A stretch of DNA of 64,000 bases from Bedellia somnulentella (taxonomy: Eukaryota; Arthropoda; Insecta; Lepidoptera; Bedelliidae): NCBI GenBank assembly GCA_963576735.1, contig OY755190.1, positions 6,131,695 through 6,195,694 of the forward strand. The letters are read 5' to 3'. Positions 11,801 through 23,800 of this stretch are shown here, in pieces. Position 1 is the stretch's first letter; each line of letters starts with the position of its first letter. The translations under genes were made by a program, and so were the position numbers. A model generated the notes under the pieces. The model made no database searches, was not told the origin of the DNA, and saw nothing but the letters and a program-made list of their open reading frames with translations.

Positions 11801-14800
11801 TTCTACTCTCCATATATACATCCTTTGCCTCGTTCAGCTTCCGCCATAGCCCAGTCTCTTGCCATCTGAAATCACAAATTTTAGTCTCTTAGAAATTCCC
11901 CAGGCACTTTTGGAAGTTAAGTGGGGAAGAGATTGTAAAATAAAGGTTGTTGGTGATTGGTGTCCAGCCGCATCGCCCAAAAATCTCTAACGTAAACCCA
12001 CGGGAAAAAACAGGGTAGTGCTATTCTGAGCCGTTCCTACACAGGACGTGGGTTTCCTCACGTTATTTTCTCTCACTGCCAGCCACTTTGATAAATTAAC
12101 CACAGCTTCAGTAAAAACACATTGGTTCAGGCTCAGGATTTGATCTCATGTCTCTTGAATGGGAAGCGGTATTGCACCCCACTGAGCTATCACGGTTCCA
12201 TATATAGACTATAATATATAAATATATGGACATATTATACACATATCAAGTTAGCCCCAAACTAAATACGACTTGTATTATGGGATACTAACTCAGCGAT
12301 ATATTTAATATTATATAACACATATAAATAACATCCAAGACTATGAAATCAATATTTCAATCAAAAATCATACCTCTTCGCCAACAAATCCATGAGCAAA
12401 TACGAGGGTAGAAAGCAAAGTACGCCATTAGGGGTAACTTGGCAAGTCCATAGAACTGCATCACCAATCGCATCTTGTGTGTTTGTCTGTTTGGTTGACT
12501 GCGACTTGCATTCTAGCGGGGCGCCGTCGGGGCAGCTCGTTAGCGTGCCTATCCACACCTTGGGGGAATGTTATATGGTTAATTGGAGTGCTATGAATAA
12601 TTCGGAGTGTAAGAAAGTTGTTTTTTTGGGTTAAATATACAAGATAATGATATTCACGACTTCATATAGTTTGGTACTAAGAGAGATTAATGTAAACATC
12701 ACAGTGGCATTGATAAGTAAGACGTCATAATAACTATTAAACATTTATAATTTAAATCTTTTTGTTCATGAAAACCTCATGTGGGGATTATTACTAACAA
12801 ATAAAGAATAAATAAAGGAAAGAAAAATTTCGACACAGGCGGGGATCGAACCCGCGACCTCGGGTAAACGCCCCGACGCTCTGCCTATTGAGCTACCGTG
12901 TCAATTGGCTGCCAGTGCGAAATTCTTCTATCCATTTCTTTTACACGTTTAAGTAGTGTTTGCGTTTCCTACCCCCGAATTCCTATTTCGAATTAGTAAA
13001 AAATTCCTATTCCGAATTAGTAAAAAATTCCTATTCCGAATTAGTAAAAAATTCCTATTCCGAATTAGTAAAAAATTCGGAGGTAGGAAACGCAAACACT
13101 ACTTAAACGTGTAAAAGAAATGGATAGAAGAATTTCGCACTGGCAGCCAATTGACACGGTAGCTCAATTGGCAGAGCGTCGGGGCGTTTACCCGAGGTCG
13201 CGGGTTCGATCCCCGCCTGTGCCGAAATTTTTCTTTCCTTTATTTATTCTTTATTTATTAGTATTAAACATCTATGTTTGTCAAACATATTTTTTTATAT
13301 ATCTTTAATTCTAAAAAAAAGAGCCTAATACAATACAATTATTTAGTCATATCAACAATATATATCTTAATATATACCAACAGTTTCAAGGCAATTTGAC
13401 ATAAAATAAGCACTTGACGCCTATAATAAACCTAGGTCTGAGCTATAGGCATCAACTCACTGAGCTTTAAGACAATAAGCCCGGTGTTTAGCATATACAA
13501 TACAATACACTTTTCAGCACTCTTATTTTATTTTATTTATACCTATAATTTACCTTACATTTTAAAAAACGACTTTACTGCCATCCCTTTGGGCTCATAG
13601 GATTATATTATATTCAGCTTTACCCACTAGATATGCATATCTAAATCTCTTCTCTAGTCTTATCATCTAGCGACAACTGTATATTATTTTAGCACACTCA
13701 CTCTCCTCAGGTAGATAGATCCTCTCCTCTAAGTAGATTAAGCAGACAGTATACACCATTGGCAATTCACAGATACAATACAAATTATAGGAAAAACGCA
13801 TTCATTTTAAAAGCTACTAAAAACATAAACGATATTTGTCAAGGAATTGATATAGATATATTCAACTCAAAGGTCCACACATTAAGATCGGTTTTGGCGG
13901 AGCGGTATTTTGAAAGCTAGTGTAACTCTTGGTGTACATATACATACTTATTTATATATATTTAGTTTCAATTACCAAGTGTGTTACAAATTTAATGTTT
14001 TACTCTATTTATTTTGGTAAATATTTGTAAAAACTCTTAATTGGCTTTTAGAAATGTTATGATTTGTACTTATATATGTTTAAGTTGCTGTGAATTTTCC
14101 GAACAATGTAAAATAAAATAATAAAATATCGTAGTAGGTCAAAACAGGATGCACTAAGAAGTTTATTTTATAGATACAAACATCTCTATGTACCCACATT
14201 TACGAATGATTATGTTTTTTTGTTACAGACTCACACATCAGCACTCCAAAAATAAAGCGGTTGCTCACAAACCAAGTTCTTCAAGGATTATTTTTATGTC
14301 GCGACCATTTTATTTGGTCTAGAGTTTCTAGTTTTATTGTTTCTGTAGATTTAGGATTCAGACGATATATATTTATATATCACTATAAATGATTCTGCTA
14401 CAAACCTTTCTGTTGTAAAACAATAAATATTACTTACCCGATCCGCCGCAATCACATGGTTAGGACTCAGCTGCAATGGGAAGTCAGCTCCTAACTCCGA
14501 GTGAAGGCTAGTGAGGGGAGTGAGGGTACCCGAGGTGAGAATAACGCTCCGAGCTGACAATATGTGTGAGAACACCACGCCAGGGTTCATACACATGAGG
14601 CGGAGAGAAAAAGCGTCTTTCTGCTCACCCTGGAAAGGAATCATATAGTTTTTTTTGTGGTTTATTTTTTTAGATAAGACTCCTGTTAACAATGACAAGA
14701 GTCCGAAGTGAGAGAAAAATAATGTAAGGAAAGGTTGGAGTCCGAAGTGAAACATTTTTCAGGATCGTGCAAAATAGCGATTGTCTCTTCTACCTCAATG

Positions 14801-17800
14801 GGAATTATTGGCGTGAGCACAGACTTACATACCGAACCAAACCGTATACCCGAGGTCGCGGGTTCGATCCCCGCCGGTGTCGAATTTTTTCTATCCTTTA
14901 TTTATTACGAACCAAACCGTTTCGGCGCCTGGAAGATATGCCCATTTCGGAAAGATATGCGATAGCGATAAGATTCAAATCAGTCATACGTTACTTACAG
15001 ACTATGATATCATATCCTCAAGAAATAATTAAAATAATCGTAGTATAATTTTCATCAATTAAAAAATGACATTTAACAACATATTTTTTTTTATCCTACA
15101 CCTCTATATTACAGACATGCAGTTGTTTCATTCAGTTAAGTTTTTTATCTCAATCTCATCAAACTATTTTATCTCCCAATAACTCGCACAAATTCTGGCC
15201 GACGGTCACCCTTTATGCCGTTTACATAATGTTTTTTTTTGCCAATAGTTATTTTTAATAAAAAACAGGGAGGAAATTTTTAAATGAAATCAAGTAAGAC
15301 AAGCTACTTTTTATTTAATAAAATTTCAAGTTTGTATAGCTTTGTTGTTGTGCCTTTATGTTTCACTTTTTAAATATTTTATTGCGTCCTAGTGCTGAGC
15401 GGCATGCTTACCTAGTATAAGTTACATATTTAAGAAGCTGTGTAGTGTCGGCTTAGAATAGCACTACCCCATTTCTTCTGGTGGGTGTACGTAAGAGGCG
15501 ACTAACATCACCAACAACCTTTATTTTACCATCTTTTCCCCACACAACTTTCCAAAGGTGGCTGAGGAATTTTTCATTCCTTAGCTCTGGCTACCCCATC
15601 TAGGGATTTATAGCCGTGAGTATATGTATGTATATTTAAGATTAATATAGCACATCGCTGTTTTTATCAAATTCAATAAACAAAGTTAAATACCTCACTC
15701 TACTACACTAGAAAAACTGTTTTGGTATCATTTCGATAAAATTTTATACACACATAATACATACTATACACATACTATGTGTATGTACACTTCCATATAT
15801 CCCAAAACGGGGTAACCAGAGCTTCAGAGCTAGAAACTCTTCAGCCACATTTGGAAGTTGATAGGGGACAAGATGGTAAAAATTAAGTATCGTTGGGATG
15901 GGTCTCCAACCGCACCGCCCAAAAACCACTTAAAAAGCCCCATAACCTTAGTCGCCTTTTACGACATCCGTGGGTAGAAAGAGGTAGTGGCATTCCAAGC
16001 CAGCACTACACAGCAAATAAGTAAAGCCAGATATTCAGAATAACAAAAAAAAACACTTTTGGAAGCTAGTGGAAAAGATAGTAAAACAAAGAATGGGTCA
16101 GGCCGACTCCAATTAGTCTTTTCCAAAGATGTGTGGTTAATATATCGTGGTTGTAAACGGTGAGGGAAAACATCGTGCCGAAATCCACTTCGCTAAGTTG
16201 TACTTTGTCATGTGACAGTGTATTCTTACAAAAACGGCGATAGGCCTGCTCATCCTATCACGTGTATTCATTGTCCAAGCAAAACGTGGGTAGTCTGAAC
16301 ACCAATCGACAATGTCACGTGATGCTCAGAAGGATTAGTACCTCTGCCAACCCCTTCGGGGGTATACAACGTGAACGTTTAAGTTTTTCTTGAGTTGTAT
16401 GTGGAATTATATATTTTGTATAAATCTTACAGTATCATTCTTAGATTTCCATCTCATTCGGTCGTCGTTCCTTCCCAAATACACGTTTCTTACTAACGCA
16501 GGCTTGTAGTCGTCCATGTGTTTGCATCCTTCTCTATATATGTAACCTGAAAATCATAGCTGTATGAGATGACAAGTAAAAGAATATAAATAGCGAGAAC
16601 AATATCTTACACATCAGCTTCAATCAGGAATACGGCGATAATGGGGTTTACACAAAAGATATGATATAGCTATTTACGTTAGAAGAAGCGGTATAGGGCG
16701 TATACTATGATATAGCTAGTCATGTAACAAGAAAAACCTTTTTCAGAATGGTCTCTGTCTTACAATGTCGTAGACCTAAAGAAACAACGTGCTTAATTTA
16801 AATATTTTTGTTCATGAAAACCTCATGTAGGGATTATTACTAATAAATAAAGAATAAATAAAGGAAAGAAAAATTTTTAAAGGAAAGAAAAATTTCGACA
16901 CAGGCGGGATTCGAACCCGCGACCTCGGGTATACGCCCCCGTCGCTCTTGCCAATTGAGCTACCGTATCAATGGCTGCCAGCGCGAAATTCTTCTATCCT
17001 TTATTTCTTTTACACGTTTTAGTAGTGTTTGCGTTTCCTACCTCCGAATTTTTTAAACAGGTTTTTCCGCCTGTGTCGAAATTTTTCTTTCCTTTATTTA
17101 TTCTTTATTTATTAGAAACAACGTGCTTATTCGTCAACTTAAAGAGACGAACATACATATACTCACGGCCATAAATCCCAAAAAGAGGTAGCCAGAGCTT
17201 CAGAGCTAGAAACTCCTCAGCCACATTTGAAAGTTAATAAGGGACACGATGCTAGAAATTCCTTGGTGCTGGGTCTCCAACCGCACCGCCGAAAAACCAA
17301 TTTAAAAATCCCCTTATACTTGGTCGCCCTTTACGACATCCGTGGGTAGGAAGGGTTAGTGACATTCTAAGCTGGCAATACAAGGAAAAAAAGAAAACAA
17401 ACGCCTTTACATATTTAAAATAACAAATTAAATGAGTCTGTGTCCCACTGCGTCACAGGTAAATCTCAGAGTGAAAATTTTACTTACGAATTAAAGAAAG
17501 AAAAATTTCGACACCAATATGACTCGGCCCCGTGATATCCCGGCCGACATAGCTCAGCTTGCAAAAAGACCGGGGAGTAGACCGGCCCCCTGATTATGTA
17601 TCCTTAGCGACCGCGATTGTGTCGCAAGTTGCAATAGTGTCGCTGTCAAAAGTGTCAGATCGCATACAAATTTATGACATTGACAGCGACAATCGTGCAA
17701 CTAGCGACACAATCGTCTGTTGTAAAGATACGTTATCAGGGGGCGGATGTCGCGGGTTCAAGTCCTGCTGAAGGGCAAGCACGAGCCGTGTTTAAACTAG

Positions 17801-20800
17801 TTATCGCGTGGGATAAAGCAGCCATCTCTTACGCTCTTACTTAGTATCGTATACTGCCATCTCATTCTAATCGTTATCGTGTCGATAAAATAGCGCTCGT
17901 GCTTGCTATACAGGTGTCGAAATTTTTCTTTCCTAAGTAAAATAATCCCCACATGAGGTTTCATGCACAACAAAATCTACTTAACACATGAATATATTTC
18001 TTTCTGTCTATCTTTATATACTTCCTTAAAAAATATAGGACATTAAGTAAAGCTATAATTAACTTACTAAAAACCGAAGATAATTCTTCCAAAAGCGTCC
18101 CAGTCGCTGGACTCACCCCAAACATAGATTTCGAGTCGTCGCGCAGCTTTCGACAAAATGCTTCTGTACTCTTACTGAAAGCTGTATAAAAATTCTATTA
18201 ATAATACCTACATACGCAAATAAACCATAATACGTTTGACAAAACATATACTAATGGCTATATATCCCAATTAGAATACGGCAGTGCTTTTCGAAAATGA
18301 TTGCCAAATAAAAAATGTGTTGGGTCTAGCCCTATCGCCCAATAAAATAAGGCCCTGTTACCCTTAGTCTCTTCGTAAGACATCCTTTGGAAGAAATGAG
18401 TTAGTGCAATTCTTGGTCGACACTTATGCATATATTGAAATTATATCAAACAGGCACATTGGGAGTTTTTACTTATTTTGAATTATTGTACTATAATAAA
18501 AATATAAACCTAACATTTTGTAGCTCCGTTTCCGGAGATGTCACTGCCAGTGAATTAAATGAACTTTAGTTGCATAAACTAAAATACTAAACCTCACCTC
18601 AATGTATTACACGAAATCTACGACCATTTATTTACATGATTTTCTATACTTTCTTCCCGATATCACATTCTAACTAAAACATTCGCTATTCCAAAACACG
18701 TTTAATTTTACTACATAACACAATTAAACGGAATATTAATTGCAACAAAAGTTAACAAAAACTAAATAATACTCACCGGCAAAGTTCTTGACACCAATAT
18801 TATGGTTGTTCAGTGTGATGATGAACTCCTCAATGTTCCATGTGAATACTGCCTCGTTGTTTGATAGCGGCAGTCTGGTTACCAATGGCGCTTGGTTGCC
18901 GAACCTAATATCATGATTAATATTAAACAATTAGTAAGTGCGCTTAATTGTAAGTTAAATTACTAAGTGTGATTAAATAAATTAGTAATAATCCCTACAT
19001 GAGGTTTTCATAGACAAAAACATTCAACTTAAGTGCGCTTGTATTAGTGTCTTAAGGGAAAACTTAGTTTTTGGGTTTTTAAGTGATTGTTCAGAGAAGC
19101 GAGACCCATCAACAATCATCCTTTAATTTCAAATCTTTCACTACTTTAAGTTTTAAAGTATTTGTAGAAATTCTTATTCTAAAACTAGATATCCCTTTTT
19201 GGGATTTCTTCTTTGTATAAACTTTGTGAATGGACCGAATAGATGAAAATAATGTAGTGGAAGTGATATATAAAGCTAATATTGATGTTATTGACAGTAG
19301 AGAACGGTCACACAAGACTTTACAGAATTAATTTTAACAAAAGCGGAATTCTTAGAACAAAAAAATAAACGAGCACGTATAAGAAGAGTGATGAATATGA
19401 AGGCAAGAGAGGTTTGTTAGGATCGCACAGAGTAGCGATCGATAGCCTCTGCCTACCCCAATGGGAAATTATGACTTGAGTATATGTGTAATTGTGGCAT
19501 GCTCTCCAACGCAAAACTCTGTATGTTTCATAGATATGATGTAAAGAAACGTAAAGAAACTACCACTCTCAAACATTTATAACTGTTGCAAATTAAATTT
19601 TAAGTATATAAGATTTTATTTATGTTACATGTCGAATATTATAAGTAGAATTATTATAGACAAAAGCGACATGATAGTCCAGTGGGTAGAACACCCGCCC
19701 GAAAAACAGAAGGGCGTGAGTTCCAATCCTGGGACGGGCCTACACCAATTTGTCTTTTCTAAAGTCATATGTGTGGTTAATTTATCATGGTTGCTAACGG
19801 TGAGGGAAAACATCGTGAGGAAACCCACATGGCTGAGTTGTACTTAGTCATGTGACAGTGTATTCGTACAAAACGGCGATAGGCCTGCCCCCTATCACGT
19901 GAGTACACTGTCTAAGCAAAACGTGGGTACCTTCTCTGGAAACTAGATGGCGCTTGCCATGTGAGTTCAGGAGTATTGGTACCTCTGCCAACCCCTTCGG
20001 GGATAAACGGCGTGAACGTTTATGTTATGTTTATGTTATGTAATTATTATAGAAATATTTATATTTATTAATAGTTGTAGTATACACAGTGAGTATATAA
20101 CACAATGGCAAAATCACTCGGAAACTAGCGGCGTCTTTCTCATATCCTACATCGTGGTATCAAAGATTTTCACATTCTATGTATAAATACGTAAGTGTAC
20201 GTAAGAGGCGACTAACGGTTTGGGGATTTTAAGGGATTTTTGGGCGATGCGGTTGGAGACCCATCACCAACAACCTTTTTTTCACCATCATTTCCCCACG
20301 CAACTTCCAAAAGTAGCTAAAGAATTTCTAATTCCCTAGCTCTGGCTACCCCTTCAAGGGATTTATAGCCGTGAGTATATGTATGTATGTTACCAATCAT
20401 TCCAGTTCTTCAAAGTATCCGTTAACAACGTGATCTCATCGTGCACGTCTTGGTTCGCGTACTTGTACTTGGTGAGCTCCTCTAACTCCTGAGAATATTA
20501 ACAAAGAAACTTATTTATTTGATGATAGAATAGAATAGAAGATACTTTATTGCACATCACAAAAAAGAATTATTTACGAAATTTCAGTACAAAAGCAAAA
20601 GTATTATTATATTGGCGGTCTTATCACAAATTTCTCCCCGACAACCCATGGATAATAAGATCAATAGGCTATTTGACTGTAATAAATATATACATTTCTT
20701 TTATTTCATAAGTCTTAATATTTATTTTATGGAGCAATATGTGATAATGCGAGATAAAAATATTGCATTATTTCACTAAAATCCGTCTTCTAAAATAAGT

Positions 20801-23800
20801 ATTTTTGATGCAACTGTCACGTGACTAAAAACGACCGTGATTGGCTACTTCTATAATGACGTAGATTGCACATAAACTGTCTGTATATAGCTTCGCTCAT
20901 TGGTGTTTAATGCGGAATTTACGTCATTTGTGCTACAGCCGCCATATTACTTAAAGTCGCGTTTTCGCGGCACATTTGAATATTGCATTTTCTTTTTCGA
21001 TTTTTTAATAAAATAGCTAAAATGAAGACAGAAAAATATTTTTTTAGGGCTCCTTATAAACAAATTTACACCGTAAGATAGTTTTCAAAACTTAGTCAAA
21101 TAGCCTATTAATAAAAATCATGTTAGGTAGATGTTCAATAACATGTCGGAAAAATTTTTTTGCTTAAAACTAATCTTTTAATACAAACAATTTTCTAGTT
21201 TTTGAATGATATCTTTAAAACAACATACAGTGGCAAGGGCACGGATATTTGATGTGTTATATGTTTGCAGAACATAATATAAGTTAATTAAACACAAAAA
21301 TAAAACTGAGGAATAGAATCACTATTAGAACCATCTACAGTGTGTATGAGATGTCTAGTGGCGAATATTTTTAATACACTTTTACTCTTTATCTAAAATG
21401 TGACTATCAACTTCCAAATGTGGCTTAGGAGTTTCTGGCTACCCCTTTTTGGGATTTCTGACCGTGAGTATATGTATGTGCATAAAAACATGACTCACTT
21501 TCAAAGCGCCCAATATTTGATCCCGTTGGAAAGTGAAGGAGGCAGCCTCCCTGCAATTATCTTCGATGTTGTGAGCCTCGTCCAGTATCACGATTTCGTC
21601 TCGCAGCTGTATTTGTAACTGAAAATATGAGAGCGAATTAATTAATAAAATTTGGTATTAGATACTCATAAGCTGAGCTAGTTTTAGACGTACAAGGGCG
21701 ATAACATGGTAAAAATTTAAGAAGAAGAAAGGCCATTTTCGTTCATGGCTAGTTGACCAACATGAATCAAGTTATTAATAAAGATTATTTGAGTACTGGG
21801 ATAGGAAATCATAATTTTATTACTTACTAGCTGACCCGACAGACTTGTAAATTTGCTTATGCCAAACTTTAGGCGTTTTTTCCGGTACTCTGAGTTTATT
21901 TAGGCGTAAATGTTTTATTGGTCAATTTTTCCGAGATAAAAAATATCCTATGTTATAATTTGGGTCAATATTAAAATTTGAATCTACACAGCTGAAGTTC
22001 CTTTATAATGGAGTACCGAAATTTTTATACAAAAACAATAGATCTTCTTGAAAAAACCACTTACACTACTCCTAATACCCGGATCAATAAGATAGTTGTA
22101 CGGACAGAACACAATCTGCGAATGGGCAGTCATCATCCTCGCAGCAAAGAAGGGGCAGGCAGACATCTCTCTGCCGGCTTCCACCAGATCTTCAAGGTCG
22201 AATGCGGGAGGGAGTGAGCTGTGGTTCAGTTGTTTGGCGCTCGCGTAGAATTTGCAGTTGGAGTCTTCTTTGCGGATGCTGGCGTTCTGGAATAGAGAAA
22301 GAGGAAGATAAGTTGGTTCAGTGACAGGAATCGTTAGAATATTAAATATAATGTTTTTTTTATGTAAGTTTAAATAACTATTATCTACATATTGTTACCA
22401 AAACGGTGATGACTAAGTATATGTAAAGCATAATGAACATACATACATACATCAAACACCGCAGTAAGCAGTTCTGCTCAACTTTTACCATACACTGGAT
22501 TTGGCGGGAGGTAGCTTAGAATCAGCAGGCTATAGAATACTTTTTATCTAGTAAAACAATTTTTACTTATGGGAACTTACGACCTTCAGAACAAACACAG
22601 GATATGTCTCACCACACTTTTGTGCAAAATATAACGCTAACCTTGCGAAGAAGAGGCGTAGAATTTGTATAAGCATAGATTAAACTCTGTGGGTGTACTG
22701 TTAGTGCGCACACTACAGCGGACTCACTAGCACATAGCAGTCTCTCTCTTATAACACAGTTGTGACAAAACACCCGGCTCGATCGGACGCTACCTAGCAG
22801 CGACCGAATCAGCAATAAATGTGCGTCATTGTGTGTTTAACCAATGGCGACCCCTGCCAGCGTGAAGCGCTCCGACACCATCCTGGTGCAGGAGCTGCTC
22901 GCAGCAGTGCAGAATAAACTGGACGTGATGGACGAGCTCAGCCTTGAGCAGATCTGCGCGACCAGCTACACGGACGCCGAAATAACCGCCGCGAGACAGT
23001 TCCTCGCCGACACCGCCGCCGTCACCGCCGTGCGCCTCGCCTCGAGGAGGGCCGACGGCAGCGGGAAAAGAAATATCCAGGACATCTTCCGAGCTTTCAA
23101 GGAGACGGATCCGGATGACATCCCTACTTACGTAGCGCGGGACCTTAACAAGCTGCCTCCAGTGACCTTCGACCATGTGGACGTAACGTCACTGTTGAAG
23201 TACATCCAGTTGCTGAAGTCCAGCGTTGAAGATATCAAAGCCAAACTCGTGGTTTCGGAACGTGCCAGCGCCAAGTTGCAGCGCGAGGTGATATCGTTGC
23301 GAAATGCTGACGTCGCGCTCGCCCAAGTATCGCCGCCGCGCAAACGGCAGAAGCGTCCGCCACTCGACACTTCGCAACGCAGCAAAATAACTGTGACAAC
23401 TGACCCAGTAAACCGCCCGGTCATTGACTGTGATCCTCCGACAACTCAGTGAATTTGTGATGGAACGAGTTCGCTGCGCCCATCCGCACCTGTCTGGAAA
23501 CCCGACGCGCCATCGACATCGGTGGCTCACAAGGGTTCATTCGCACAGGTGCTGAAGTCAGGTAGCCAACCACGCTCCCGTCGTCGCTCCCCGAACCCCC
23601 GCCACCCGCCGCGACTACCAGACGGAGGGAGGGAAAGGAGAACCGAGCCGCGCCCGTTCGTGCCGCGCCGAAGACTTTTGGAGACGACGATGGATTTACC
23701 CTGGTTGGGAAAAAACCCAAACGTCGTGCTAACAACAGAAATAAGCGTGGTACCGTCCCAGCAGCCTCGTGCCCCTTGAAGGCTGCAACACCGGTTCTGG

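Noticed and set aside
13145..13224. A tRNA gene on the + strand (good D, anticodon and T stems)
   Set aside because: It is one arm of an inverted pair, repeated in several degenerate copies with the same long flanks; the anticodon loop lacks T33. Treated as a tRNA-like part of family C.
22826..23735. - strand ORFs of 98-116 codons
   Set aside because: Shadows of the GC-rich ORF1-like frame on the + strand; no conserved content.
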